A DNA stretch of 64,000 nucleotides from Winogradskyella aurantiaca (GCF_003362725.1 NZ_QKTV01000006.1:62001-126000); one strand, 5' to 3'. Counted from the stretch's first letter, positions 1 through 9,830 are shown. The notes: generated from the sequence alone by a model not told the origin. A program made the numbers and translations.

Positions 1-2185
1 CTTCAAAATTTGGAACCGAACAATAATGATTTAATGCAAACCAACGTTCATTATTCTTATAAGGTTCTAATTCCATAGTTTTTCCTAATTGCACCTCATT
101 TTCATCAAAAAAACTAAGACCAACAGAATTTGGAGCGTATATCCATTGTCCCTCTGAATGAAAAAATCTTGTATCAACGCATTCCACTTCTTGAGCTTCG
201 CCTAAATCAATATTTATCTCAATATCTTCTCCCCAGAATCCTAGCCATTCTTTATCACCGTAGCGATTGTCGGAACCTGAAACGCCATTAATCAAACCTT
301 CTGGCCCACTACCAGAATACGCCTGGTGTGCTGTTTTATTAATGCTAATTTTGGCTCCAACACCTTTGTGAAAATTGATATATTGCTCAAAGACCTTGCC
401 CAGAGGCTTATTACCTTTAAAGATCTGTGCCTTGATTGTAGCGCTGTTTGCAATAGGAATTGGACTTGTATAAACTGTGGACTCTTTATCTGGATCCGAT
501 CCATCAAGAGTAAAAATAATGGTCTTTCCTTTTGAAAGCGTTTCCAGTTTATAAGCCGCCCCTTCGTCATCGGAGATCATTTCTCCATTTATCTCATACA
601 AGTGATTGGCATAGTTAATATCCAATGCCTCTAATCGGGCATGAAACTTTTCCACACGCCCCAAAAAATCATTATAATCTTTTCTTTCAGGATTGGTCCA
701 GACCACCTCGCTCATGGCCAATATTCTTGGGAAAGCCATATACTCAACCTGTTGGGTCGTGGGCATGTATTCGGTCCAAATATTACCCTGAGCTCCCCAG
801 ACATATTGGGCTTCTTCTGGGGTTAATTCTTCAGGAATAGGATTAAAATTATAGACCTTCTCTAAGGGCAAAAAGCCACCAATAGCTAGAGGTTCTTCCT
901 CGTTTTCAGACTGATAATAATCAAAATAGCAATGCGACGTTGGCGTCATCACCACTTGATGCTGCTGCCTTGCGGCAGCAATGGCAACCGAGGTGCCCCG
1001 CCAACTCATAACGGTGGCATTGGGCGCTAGACCGCCTTCTAAGATTTCATCCCAGCCTATAATTTGTCGGCCTTTAGAGTTTAGGAATTTCTCAATTCTC
1101 GTGATAAAATAATTTTGTAACTCGTGCTCATCCTTTAAACCCTCATTTTTCATTAGGTCCTGGCACTCCTTACAAGCCTTCCATTGAGCTTTCGGGGCTT
1201 CATCACCACCAATGTGTATGTAGGTGCTTGGAAATAAATCCATGACCTCATCCAGAACATTTTCAAGAAATGTAAAGGTGGCTTCTTTAGGACAATAAAT
1301 ATCTTCAAACACCCCCCATTTGGTGGCTACTTCTACTTCTTCCCCTGTGCAGCCCAATTCGGGATAGGCAGCAATTACCGCCTGGGAATGACCAGGCATT
1401 TCAATTTCCGGAATTATGGTCACAAATCGTTCCTTAGCATAGGCGACTACTTCTTTTATCTCCTCCTGAGAATAATAACCACCATAGCCCATTCCATCAA
1501 ACTGGTGGGGTTGATCGCTATAATGTCCAACCAATGTTTCTTTCCGAAAGGCAGCCACCTCCTGAAGTTTGGGATATTGTTTTATTTCAACACGCCAGCC
1601 TTGATCTTCAGTCAAGTGCCAATGAAAAGTATTCATCTTTAGCATGGCCAAGGCATCAATATACTTTTTAATAAAGGCCACCGGAAACATATGCCGGCCC
1701 ACATCGAGATGCATTCCGCGGTACTCAAATTGAGGAGCATCCTCTATACGAAGGCAGGGTAACTCATAGGTCTTTAATTCTTTGCTTCTCGCTTCATAAT
1801 TTGGCGGCAAAATTTGTCTTAAGGACTGCACCGCATAAAAGGCACCTTGATCTGAACTGGCTTCAATCCTAATGTGATTTGGTCCAATCTCTAATGCATA
1901 AGACTCTTCGGCTAAGGCATCATTCTTTACGAAAACCACATCATCACCCAATTCAACTTCTATCCCCGCGACTTGCAAATAAGATAATAAAAATTGACCT
2001 GAGGTTTTGAAATCTTCGGTATAGGCAACACCTACTTTTGAAGCTAAGCTAAAATGTCCTTCTTCTAAGGTCACCTGATCAGGTTGGGGGATTATTCCTT
2101 GATACTCTAATCGCTCAGCCGGCTGCGAACAATTAACCAAAAATGTGAATAAGAAGAGAATTGATAAGAATGGCTTGCTCGGCAT
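1..2185 (-). CDS. GH20 beta-N-acetylhexosaminidase lipoprotein (3' end cut by window edge)
   Basis: Exo-acting beta-hexosaminidase that removes terminal GlcNAc/GalNAc from glycans. The reading frame is open from ATG at 2185 to the window edge (about 728 codons seen, no stop reached). The N-terminus is a lipoprotein signal with lipobox LVNC (Cys19), so the enzyme is probably anchored in the envelope. The catalytic TIM barrel carries HIGGDE at residues 324-329, with the Asp-Glu pair of substrate-assisted GH20 catalysis, preceded by HWHLTEDQGWR and followed by WRGT and VWGAQGNIWTEY motifs. After the barrel come a chitobiase/hexosaminidase C-terminal-like segment and the start of an F5/8-C-like carbohydrate-binding domain (DLGEAQEV, GQWIYAP). 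It is divergent from the GH92 gene with 41 bp between starts, suggesting shared control. Family assignment is firm; the exact substrate is inferred. Confidence 0.93.
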   Translation of the reverse strand, partial: MPSKPFLSILFLFTFLVNCSQPAERLEYQGIIPQPDQVTLEEGHFSLASKVGVAYTEDFKTSGQFLLSYLQVAGIEVELGDDVVFVKNDALAEESYALEIGPNHIRIEASSDQGAFYAVQSLRQILPPNYEARSKELKTYELPCLRIEDAPQFEYRGMHLDVGRHMFPVAFIKKYIDALAMLKMNTFHWHLTEDQGWRVEIKQYPKLQEVAAFRKETLVGHYSDQPHQFDGMGYGGYYSQEEIKEVVAYAKERFVTIIPEIEMPGHSQAVIAAYPELGCTGEEVEVATKWGVFEDIYCPKEATFTFLENVLDEVMDLFPSTYIHIGGDEAPKAQWKACKECQDLMKNEGLKDEHELQNYFITRIEKFLNSKGRQIIGWDEILEGGLAPNATVMSWRGTSVAIAAARQQHQVVMTPTSHCYFDYYQSENEEEPLAIGGFLPLEKVYNFNPIPEELTPEEAQYVWGAQGNIWTEYMPTTQQVEYMAFPRILAMSEVVWTNPERKDYNDFLGRVEKFHARLEALDINYANHLYEINGEMISDDEGAAYKLETLSKGKTIIFTLDGSDPDKESTVYTSPIPIANSATIKAQIFKGNKPLGKVFEQYINFHKGVGAKISINKTAHQAYSGSGPEGLINGVSGSDNRYGDKEWLGFWGEDIEINIDLGEAQEVECVDTRFFHSEGQWIYAPNSVGLSFFDENEVQLGKTMELEPYKNNERWFALNHYCSVPNFE

Positions 2186-2226
2186 TTTAGTATATTAGAG
2201 TCCTTAAAAATAGCAACTCTTTTTAA

Positions 2227-5175
2227 ATGAAATATGCCCTTCTTGTTCTGGGATTAGCACTTTTCCTAAGTTCTTGTGATTCCAGATCGGAAATTCCCCC
2301 AGCACAAAAAGACCAAGCACTCATCAATTATGTGAACCCATTTATTGGAACTGGAGGACATGGCCATACCTATCCTGGGGCCAGCATGCCCTTTGGTATG
2401 ATGCAACTCAGTCCAGATACACGACTCGATGGATGGGATGGTTGTTCTGGATACCACTATTCAGATTCATATATTTATGGGTTTTCACACACCCACCTCA
2501 GTGGTACTGGAGTATCGGATTATGGAGATATTTTATTGATGCCAACCAATGAAATCATTTTTAATAATGGCACCAATCCTTCAACAGTCTCAGGACAGGT
2601 TGAGAAAGGCTATGGAGCTCATTTCTCGCATAAGAATGAAATTGCAAAACCTGGTTATTATAGTGTGCATTTAGATTCTACTAACATTGATGTGGAACTA
2701 ACAGTCAGCAAGCGCAGCGGCATACACAGGTACCAATTTCCTGATGCTGAGAACCAAATAGTAATCCTTGATTTAGAACACCGGGATCAATTGTTGGATT
2801 TCAAGTTTATACAAAACAATGATTTCAGCATTAGTGGCTTTAGGCATTCAAAAGCCTGGGCCACAGATCAAATGTTATTCTATTACATGGAGTTTTCGCA
2901 TAAAATCGACGAGTCCCACTTTAACGATCCTAACAAGCCTTCAATAATAGCCTTAAAATTTATAAATCCAAAAAACGAGCCTGTTCTAGTCAAAATAGCG
3001 ATTTCTGCTGTGGATATTGAAGGGGCAAAACAAAATCTAAAGACGGAAATTGGGGATAAAGGTTTCGAGGAGGTAAAAATAGAGGCACAAAAAGCCTGGG
3101 AAAGTCAATTGGAAAAAATAGTGGTTGAAAGCGATAATCAGGACTACAAAACCAATTTCTATACAGCCATGTATCACAACATGTTGGCGCCAAACCTCTA
3201 TCAAGATGTCGACGGCCGCTACCGTGGTATGGACCTCGAGGTACATCAAACCCAGGATTTTGACTATTACACGGTCTTTTCCTTGTGGGATACTTACAGA
3301 GCTACGCACCCTTTGTATACCTTAATTGAGCAGGAGCGAACGAATGACTTTATCAATACATTTTTAGCTAAATACGATGAGGGAGGTATTATGCCTATTT
3401 GGGATCTTTCAGCCTGTTATACCGGATGTATGATTGGTTATCATGCGGTTCCAGTAATCGCCGACGCCTACCTAAAGGGCATTAGGGGATACGATTCCGA
3501 AAAAGCTTTGGAAGCCATGAAACATTCCGCCATGCAGAACAAACTCGGCTTGGAATCGTATAAGAAAATGGGCTACATCCCCGTAGAATTTGAAAGCGAA
3601 TCGGTATCCAAAACCCTGGAATATGCCTATGATGATTGGACCATCGCACAAATGGCCAAGGCCATGGGAAAGGATGAGGATTATAAGACCTATTTACAGC
3701 GCGCCCAATCCTACAAGAACATCTTTGATCCTAGTTCTAAATTCATGAGAGGACGTTTTAGGAACACTTGGTTTGCGCCTTTTGATCCTTATGAAGTTAA
3801 CTTTAACTATACAGAGGCTAATGCTTGGCAATACTCTAACTATGTGCCGCAAGACATTTCAGGATTAATAGAATTACATGGCGGTAAGACAGCTTTTGAA
3901 GCACATTTGGATGAAGTTTTTTCTGCCAGTAATGAAACCTCAGGCCGCAACCAGGCCGATATCACTGGACTTATTGGGCAGTATGCTCACGGTAATGAAC
4001 CCAGCCATCATATGGCGTACCTCTACAACTTTATTAATCGGCCGCACAAAACTCAGGAAAAGGTTCATCAGATTCTCACTAAACTATACACCAATTCACC
4101 CGATGGTATTTCTGGAAATGAAGACTGTGGACAAATGAGCGCCTGGTACATTTTATCATCTATGGGCTTTTATCCGGTAACACCTGGAAGTAATCATTAC
4201 ATTATTGGCACCCCTTTATGGGAACGTAGCACTTTTAATTTAGAAAACGGAAATCAATTTACTATTGCGACAAATAACTTATCGGATACTAATATTTATG
4301 TAGAATATGTAAGACTCAATGGTAAAAATCTTGACAGGTCTTACCTCACCCATGATGAAATTATGGCTGGTGGGGTTCTTGAATTTGACATGACTGATAA
4401 TCCGGCTGTATGGGGGAGTAGAGCTGGTCAAGAACCCAAAACCGAGATTAATGAACACCTGATTGTTCCCGCACCTTATATAGCATCGGGAGATGTCGCT
4501 TTTAAAAATGAAACTGAGGTCAGATTAGAAACAATAGATACTGAATCTAAAATATATTATCGTTTAGGTCATAAAGGTGCATACCGAGAATATAAAGAAC
4601 CAGTTAAAGTTGTTCAAGCTGTAAATCTATTTGTTTATGGTGAAAGAAATGATGTAAAAAGCTCAATAGTTGAAACTGAATTCTACAAGATTGATCCAAA
4701 TATTTCTATTAAACTAGATACCGAATATGCCAACCAGTACAATGCAGGAGGTAATGACGCCTTAATCGATGGCATCGTTGGCACCGAAGACTTTAGAACG
4801 GGCACCTGGCAAGGCTATTGGAATGAAGACGTAATTGCGACGGTGGATTTGGGTAAAACAACTCCATTATCGAGCATTACAACTTCGTTTTTAAGAGATC
4901 AGCGCAGTTGGATTTTTTTACCAACTCAGCTTAGTATTTACACCTCAACTGATGGTCAAAACTTTAAAAAGGTTAAGAACTATAAATTTGAAGCTCCATT
5001 TAATACCGAGGAGGTTGAGATAAAAACTATCGAGCTCAATGATCCAGGACCTGCAAGATATGTTAAACTCGTTGCCAAGAAATTAGGAACTCTGCCCGAA
5101 TGGCATCTTGGTTATGCACATGATGGTCGCAGCTGGATTTTTATAGATGAAATACAAATAACTAAACAACCATAA
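2227..5175 (+). CDS. GH92 family alpha-mannosidase lipoprotein
   Basis: Calcium-dependent exo-alpha-mannosidase of the GH92 family (alpha-1,2-type in characterised Bacteroides enzymes), which trims mannose from high-mannose N-glycans. The 982-aa protein starts with a lipoprotein signal (lipobox LSSC, Cys17). The N-terminal GH92 beta-sandwich begins with VNPFIGTGGHGHTYPGA, and the (alpha/alpha)6 domain contains the family signature GNEDCGQMSAWYI (Glu632, Asp633) followed by SMGFYPV. Beyond about residue 730 there is an added region with a CHB_HEX_C-like segment and a C-terminal F5/8-C/discoidin-like domain, the same accessory architecture as in the GH20 protein next door. It is the first gene of an operon: its TAA is immediately followed by the ATG of the permease. 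The linkage cleaved (alpha-1,2, -1,3 or -1,6) cannot be decided from sequence by eye. Confidence 0.93.
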   Translation: MKYALLVLGLALFLSSCDSRSEIPPAQKDQALINYVNPFIGTGGHGHTYPGASMPFGMMQLSPDTRLDGWDGCSGYHYSDSYIYGFSHTHLSGTGVSDYGDILLMPTNEIIFNNGTNPSTVSGQVEKGYGAHFSHKNEIAKPGYYSVHLDSTNIDVELTVSKRSGIHRYQFPDAENQIVILDLEHRDQLLDFKFIQNNDFSISGFRHSKAWATDQMLFYYMEFSHKIDESHFNDPNKPSIIALKFINPKNEPVLVKIAISAVDIEGAKQNLKTEIGDKGFEEVKIEAQKAWESQLEKIVVESDNQDYKTNFYTAMYHNMLAPNLYQDVDGRYRGMDLEVHQTQDFDYYTVFSLWDTYRATHPLYTLIEQERTNDFINTFLAKYDEGGIMPIWDLSACYTGCMIGYHAVPVIADAYLKGIRGYDSEKALEAMKHSAMQNKLGLESYKKMGYIPVEFESESVSKTLEYAYDDWTIAQMAKAMGKDEDYKTYLQRAQSYKNIFDPSSKFMRGRFRNTWFAPFDPYEVNFNYTEANAWQYSNYVPQDISGLIELHGGKTAFEAHLDEVFSASNETSGRNQADITGLIGQYAHGNEPSHHMAYLYNFINRPHKTQEKVHQILTKLYTNSPDGISGNEDCGQMSAWYILSSMGFYPVTPGSNHYIIGTPLWERSTFNLENGNQFTIATNNLSDTNIYVEYVRLNGKNLDRSYLTHDEIMAGGVLEFDMTDNPAVWGSRAGQEPKTEINEHLIVPAPYIASGDVAFKNETEVRLETIDTESKIYYRLGHKGAYREYKEPVKVVQAVNLFVYGERNDVKSSIVETEFYKIDPNISIKLDTEYANQYNAGGNDALIDGIVGTEDFRTGTWQGYWNEDVIATVDLGKTTPLSSITTSFLRDQRSWIFLPTQLSIYTSTDGQNFKKVKNYKFEAPFNTEEVEIKTIELNDPGPARYVKLVAKKLGTLPEWHLGYAHDGRSWIFIDEIQITKQP

Positions 5176-6855
5176 ATGAGTCATCAAAATAACAAATCGG
5201 CCTTAGCTACTCTGGTCACGGTCTTTTTCTTTTGGGGTTTTATTGCCGCATCAAACGGAGTCTTTATTCCCTTTTGTAAGACCTATTTCAACATTGATCA
5301 ATTTCAATCGCAGTTAGTGGATTTTGCTTTTTATGGGGCTTATTACATTGGGGCCTTACTGCTTTTTGTAATATCCGGATCTGCAAAGAAGGACATCCTG
5401 AATAACTGGGGCTACAAAAATGGTATTGTCTATGGCTTGCTATTATCTGCCATTGGGGCTTTTGTTATGTATCCCGCCACATCTGGGGCTGAGCAAGGGC
5501 AGACCAATGTATTCTACCTGGTATTAATAGCTTATTTCGTAGTGGCCCTTGGCTTCTCGTTACAACAAACCGCTGCTAATCCATTTGCCATAGCTTTAGG
5601 AGATCCAAAAACGGGGTCGCATCGGTTAAATCTAGCCGGTGGTATTAACTCCTTTGGAACCACTATTGGACCCATTGTAGTTAGTCTAGTGATCTTTGGT
5701 TCTGCAACTTGGAGTACAGATGAACTAGCAGGTATGATTGCTGATAATAAAATCACCTTAGTAACAGTACAAACCCTTTATCTTGGTGTAGGTTTATTGT
5801 TTCTAATGGCAGCAGCCTTATTTTATTTTTCAAAGAAACTTCCTGCACTTAAATCTGAAACAGCTTTTGAATCCGCGAATAAAGCGCGAAACTTACTTCT
5901 TATTTTAACCATTATTATTGTAGCCTGTTTTAGCTACATCTTTAGCACCTATTCAGGCGAGGAGCTAACAGGTGCCGCCTTAGAGGAAGTTGAAAACACC
6001 AGGTTAATCGTCTTATTTGTAGCGCTGCTCTCTGTGATTGTAGCCATCTTAACAACATTCAGGAGTGCAGTCAAAAAACCGGAAGGATGGGGCGCTATGA
6101 AATATCCCCAATTAGTTCTGGGTATGCTGGCTATTTTCACCTACGTTGGTGTAGAAGTAACCATAGGATCTAACCTGGGTGAATTATTAAAGCAAGCCGC
6201 AGGTGATACTGGATTGAACGCGCTTAAACTACCCATTTTAAATGACTCTCAACTAGGAAGCTACATTTCGCTTTATTGGGGGGGGCTAATGATTGGAAGA
6301 TGGGTAGGCGCTATAACAGTGTTTAATCCAAGTAAAGGATTGAAGAAAGCCCTACTAATAATCGTTCCTTATGTAGCCTTTGGGGTTATTATTCTGGTGA
6401 ATTCCTTTAAAACGCCGTTCACATCAAACGAAATATTATTCTTTGCTATTTGTATAGCCGTGCAAATTATTGGTTTCTTTTTGGCTAAGGACAATCCTGT
6501 GACAACCTTGAAAATATTTAGTTTTCTAGGTATTATTGGAATGTTAGTTGGTCTTTTTACCCACGGGAATATTGCCTTATTTGCATTTTTATCAGGAGGC
6601 TTGTTCTGTTCTATTATGTGGCCTTGTATTTTTACCTTAAGTATCGCCGGTCTGGGCAAATATACCTCACAGGGATCTACTTTTTTAATTATGATGATTC
6701 TTGGAGGAGCTATTATTCCACCAGTACAAGGAAAACTTGCCGATGTATTTAGCATTCAGTCCTCGTATTGGATTGCTGTTGCCTGTTTTGGATATCTGCT
6801 GTTTTACGCTTACCGCACTAAATTGGTTCTTGATAAACAAGGAGTAGACTACTAA
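5176..6855 (+). CDS. Sugar:proton symporter of the FHS (FucP/NagP) MFS family
   Basis: Inner-membrane major facilitator with about 12 or more hydrophobic segments, resembling L-fucose permease and the N-acetylglucosamine permease NagP. The N-terminus ([22 protein letters not shown]) and the region [18 protein letters not shown] are typical of the FHS group. At 559 aa it is longer than most family members (about 410-450), the extra length lying in the loop regions around residues 225-300. The ATG abuts the stop of the mannosidase gene without any gap, and the glycosylasparaginase follows 20 bp later, so it most likely imports a monosaccharide or GlcNAc-containing product released by the glycosidases. 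The substrate is inferred from context only. Confidence 0.88.
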   Translation: MSHQNNKSALATLVTVFFFWGFIAASNGVFIPFCKTYFNIDQFQSQLVDFAFYGAYYIGALLLFVISGSAKKDILNNWGYKNGIVYGLLLSAIGAFVMYPATSGAEQGQTNVFYLVLIAYFVVALGFSLQQTAANPFAIALGDPKTGSHRLNLAGGINSFGTTIGPIVVSLVIFGSATWSTDELAGMIADNKITLVTVQTLYLGVGLLFLMAAALFYFSKKLPALKSETAFESANKARNLLLILTIIIVACFSYIFSTYSGEELTGAALEEVENTRLIVLFVALLSVIVAILTTFRSAVKKPEGWGAMKYPQLVLGMLAIFTYVGVEVTIGSNLGELLKQAAGDTGLNALKLPILNDSQLGSYISLYWGGLMIGRWVGAITVFNPSKGLKKALLIIVPYVAFGVIILVNSFKTPFTSNEILFFAICIAVQIIGFFLAKDNPVTTLKIFSFLGIIGMLVGLFTHGNIALFAFLSGGLFCSIMWPCIFTLSIAGLGKYTSQGSTFLIMMILGGAIIPPVQGKLADVFSIQSSYWIAVACFGYLLFYAYRTKLVLDKQGVDY

Positions 6856-6875
6856 CCAAACAAACTCACAAATAC

Positions 6876-7889
6876 ATGAAACGAAGAGAATTTATTAAGA
6901 ATACGACCCTAAGTAGTGCAGGCTTAGCTTTAGGGACTTCACTAGCGTCGTGTAACAATGTACCAGGGGAAGTAGATAAAAACACAAGCACGGCCATCAG
7001 TTCTGAAGCGCCAACTATTCCTGTTGTTCTTGCCACCTGGCATGTGGAAGCGGCAACTACTAAGGCAATGGAAATCCTCGAGAATGGCGGTTCTGCTTTG
7101 GATGCTGTAGAACAAGGTTGCAAAATTGAAGAGGCTAATGAAAAGGGACAATCTGTAGGTAAAGGTGGATTACCCGATCGGGATGGTCACGTCACTTTAG
7201 ACGCCTGTATTATGGATCAAAATGGTAATTGTGGTGCTGTTGTGTATTTAAAAGACATTACCCATGCTGTCTCTGTTGCCAGAAAAGTCATGGAAGAAAC
7301 GCCACATGTGATGCTTGCTGGTGAAGGGGCACGACAATTCGCTATTGAACAGGGCTTCAAACCCGAGGATCTCCTAACAGAAGCCTCAAAGGAAGCCTGG
7401 AACAAGTGGAAGGTGGAAGCTAAATACAAGCCAATTATCAATATTGAAAATCATGATACCATTGGAATGTTAACCATAGATAAACAGGGAAATATATCTG
7501 GAGCTTGTACTACAAGTGGTTTAGCCTACAAAATGGCAGGACGGGTTGGAGATTCACCAATTATAGGTTCAGGACTATTTGTTGACAACGAGATTGGTGC
7601 TGCCGTGGCCACCGGGTTAGGTGAAGAAGTAGTTAAGACAGTTGGTAGTTTTCTTGTTGTTGAACTTATGCGCCAAGGCAAAACCCCGCAACAAGCTTGT
7701 GAAGAAGCCATCAGAAGAATTGTTGACAAACCCAACAGTAATTATAATAACTTTCAGGTTGGTTACATAGCCGTTAATAAAAGAGGCGAAACAGGTTGTT
7801 ACTCTATCCACCAGTATTTTAGTATGACTAAATTCCAGAATGGTAAAAACGAACAAATTCAATCAGATTTCTTTAATAAAGAAGCCTAG
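6876..7889 (+). CDS. N4-(beta-N-acetylglucosaminyl)-L-asparaginase (glycosylasparaginase, Ntn hydrolase)
   Basis: Cleaves the GlcNAc-Asn amide left after deglycosylation of N-glycoproteins, giving aspartate and an amino sugar. The 337-aa precursor has the self-cleavage site NHDTIGM; Thr195 would become the N-terminal nucleophile of the beta chain. GRVGDSPIIGSG (222-233) matches the substrate-binding segment, and TGLGE follows. The N-terminus begins MKRREFIK with a hydrophobic stretch ending in LASC, i.e. a Tat-type signal that may also carry a lipobox, so export of a folded protein is expected. It is the last gene of the GH92-permease operon, which fits a complete N-glycan stripping route. 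Its stop codon interlocks with that of the opposite aldehyde dehydrogenase gene. Confidence 0.92.
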   Translation: MKRREFIKNTTLSSAGLALGTSLASCNNVPGEVDKNTSTAISSEAPTIPVVLATWHVEAATTKAMEILENGGSALDAVEQGCKIEEANEKGQSVGKGGLPDRDGHVTLDACIMDQNGNCGAVVYLKDITHAVSVARKVMEETPHVMLAGEGARQFAIEQGFKPEDLLTEASKEAWNKWKVEAKYKPIINIENHDTIGMLTIDKQGNISGACTTSGLAYKMAGRVGDSPIIGSGLFVDNEIGAAVATGLGEEVVKTVGSFLVVELMRQGKTPQQACEEAIRRIVDKPNSNYNNFQVGYIAVNKRGETGCYSIHQYFSMTKFQNGKNEQIQSDFFNKEA

Positions 7890-9286
7890 AACCATTTGAC
7901 AGCAAATTTTGTAAGCGCTTCTGTAAATCCAGTATATGGCGGGAATAACATTTCTGTAACACCAAAGGTATGTTGCTTCATGAGGGCACGTTTGTTGCTA
8001 AAGGCCTCAAATCCAAAAAATCCGTGTGACTTTCCAACCCCACTATTATTAATCCCACCAAAAGGTAACTCGTGGTTTCCAAACTGAATATTACTATTAT
8101 TAACCACAGTACCACCAGCTTTGGTATTCTTAATGATGGTTTTAATGTTTGCTTTACTCCTACTGTAAATATACAAGGCCAAAGGCCGCTCTTTTGTATT
8201 AATATAGCTAATGGCGTCATCTAAGGACCTGTAAGTTACAATTGGTAAAATAGGGCCGAATATCTCATCCTTTAGCACAGAGGCCTCAGGATCAACATTG
8301 TCAATTAAGGTAGGTGCTATAAAACGGCTGGCCGCATCTACTTGACCTCCTGCTATTAGTTTTCCCCCACTACTGACAGCATTTTCTATATGCTGTTCCA
8401 GGCGCTTATAATGCTTGTCCGAAACAATTCGGCCATAGGACTCCGAAGACTTTGAATCCTCACCAAAAAAAGTGACCAACCATTTTTTACATGACTTGAG
8501 GAACTTATCTTTAATACCTTCCTCTACCAGAATATAATCGGGTGCCACACAGATTTGTCCGCAATTAAGAGATTTGGCCCACATCAATTTTTTAGCAGCA
8601 GCGTCCAGATTGGCAGTTGAATCAATTATGGTAGGAGATTTACCTCCAAGTTCTAAAGTAACAGATGCCAGATGTTTGGCAGCCGCGGTCATAACAATTT
8701 TACCAATTGCAGGAGATCCTGTAAAAAAGATATGATTAAAGGGTAATTCCAATAATGCCGTAGATGTTTCCACAGCACCTTGAAACAAGCTAACTTCCTC
8801 TTCCTTAAAAATAGTTTTTACTATATCCCCCATGACTTCTGAGGATCTTGGAGTCACTTCGGAAGGTTTTATAATTACAGAATTTCCTGCAGTGATAGCC
8901 GAGGCCAAAGGGCCAAAGGTTAAATTAAAAGGGAAATTCCAAGGTGAGATGATAAGGCAGACCCCTTTGGGTTCATGAATGTAAGAGGATGAAGCTCCCA
9001 ACATGGCTAATGGGGTAGCAACCTTTTTAGGTCTCATCCACTTATGCAAGTTGCTTTTAGCATGCTTAATAGTCCCTATAATCTGGAATATTTCAGTAAG
9101 CTCAGCTTCTACTTTGGGTTTTCCCAAATCAGTTGCTAATGCTTCTATAATATCTTTTCTATAGGTATGCTCTACTGCTCGGTGAAGTGCATTTAGCATT
9201 CTAATTCTCTGATTATAAGATATTTGACCTACTTTTTCTTGATGCTGTTTTTGCTTCTTAAAGCATTCTAAAAACTGTTTATCCAT
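7886..9286 (-). CDS. Aldehyde dehydrogenase, class 3 / fatty aldehyde type
   Basis: NAD(P)-dependent oxidation of an aldehyde to the acid. The 466-aa protein has the ALDH signatures in order: SPWNFPFNLTF (Rossmann entry), KPSEVTP, FTGSPAIG, LELGGKSP with general-base Glu212, and NCGQICVAPDY with catalytic Cys246. The length and the CVAPDY motif fit the class 3 (ALDH3-like, membrane-associated or long-chain aldehyde) branch rather than the 500-residue betaine-type enzymes. It has no partner gene in the same direction and converges on the glycosylasparaginase gene with a 4-bp overlap. The substrate is unknown; aromatic, fatty or lipid-peroxidation aldehydes are all possible. Confidence 0.92.
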   Translation of the reverse strand: MDKQFLECFKKQKQHQEKVGQISYNQRIRMLNALHRAVEHTYRKDIIEALATDLGKPKVEAELTEIFQIIGTIKHAKSNLHKWMRPKKVATPLAMLGASSSYIHEPKGVCLIISPWNFPFNLTFGPLASAITAGNSVIIKPSEVTPRSSEVMGDIVKTIFKEEEVSLFQGAVETSTALLELPFNHIFFTGSPAIGKIVMTAAAKHLASVTLELGGKSPTIIDSTANLDAAAKKLMWAKSLNCGQICVAPDYILVEEGIKDKFLKSCKKWLVTFFGEDSKSSESYGRIVSDKHYKRLEQHIENAVSSGGKLIAGGQVDAASRFIAPTLIDNVDPEASVLKDEIFGPILPIVTYRSLDDAISYINTKERPLALYIYSRSKANIKTIIKNTKAGGTVVNNSNIQFGNHELPFGGINNSGVGKSHGFFGFEAFSNKRALMKQHTFGVTEMLFPPYTGFTEALTKFAVKWF

Positions 9287-9327
9287 AAAAAATGTATTTA
9301 ATCTATACCCATTTTACTGGGGATTCA

Positions 9328-9460
9328 AGCCGTTTTTGTGCATTTCATCGATGTTTTTAGCGATCACAATCCTTTTATCCAATGGATTTTGTATTTCAAC
9401 TACAAATTTCAATGTTTATAGGGGCTGCGAGCCGTTTTTGTGCATTTCATCGATGTTTTT
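9328..9460 (+). repeat. Pair of perfect 31-bp direct repeats
   Basis: Copies at 9328-9358 and 9430-9460 are identical over 31 bp, with starts 102 bp apart; the sequence between and after them is not duplicated. Each holds the core GTGCATTTCATCGAT flanked by T-runs. The two lie in the 286-bp gap upstream of the small secreted-protein gene. An identical 15-bp core occurs at 62380-62394 on the minus strand, again upstream of a small ORF in the same orientation. The function is not known; a regulator site or a leader RNA element is possible. Confidence 0.85.
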
Positions 9461-9572
9461 TGAAATACCCTTCAGATTAACCAAATATCTACGGTATTCA
9501 TCCAAAAAATGCCATCCAAGGGGGGTTACAGGTGCATCTTTGAAACAGAATTAACAACAAACCCTACTTAAA

Positions 9573-9830
9573 ATGAAAACTCTAATCGCCCTAATCGTCT
9601 TCTTAAGTTTCACAACTGTTTCTTTAGCTCAAACAACTATTATTTCATCTCAAGAGACTCAGATTTCAAATGTAGTTAAAGAAAATACAACTGTAGTTAA
9701 AAAAGCAACTACAACTAAAATGCAAAGACGCGTTAAGAAATTAAATCATAAGAAAAGTAACGAGATTATAAGTATTAAAGCTTACCGAAAAAGTTTAAAC
9801 GTTAAAGTAAAAACTGTTAAGCTTTGCTAA
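9573..9830 (+). CDS. Small basic secreted protein, unknown function
   Basis: 85-aa product. A clear Sec signal peptide (MKTLIALIVFLSFTTVSLAQ) is followed by a short mature chain of about 65 residues rich in Lys, Thr, Ser and Val, with no recognisable domain and a single C-terminal Cys. The repeated valine/threonine/lysine stretches (VVKENTTVVKKATTTK) give it a strongly basic character. A good rho-independent terminator follows directly, and the 31-bp repeats lie upstream, so it seems to be a stand-alone transcription unit. I do not recognise the family. Confidence 0.7.
   Translation: MKTLIALIVFLSFTTVSLAQTTIISSQETQISNVVKENTTVVKKATTTKMQRRVKKLNHKKSNEIISIKAYRKSLNVKVKTVKLC

Noticed and set aside
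9336-9554. 72-codon plus-strand ORF with a repeated LCISSMF-like peptide
   Set aside because: The peptide repeat only mirrors the 31-bp DNA repeats; there is no signal peptide or domain and the frame spans the gap between two genes.
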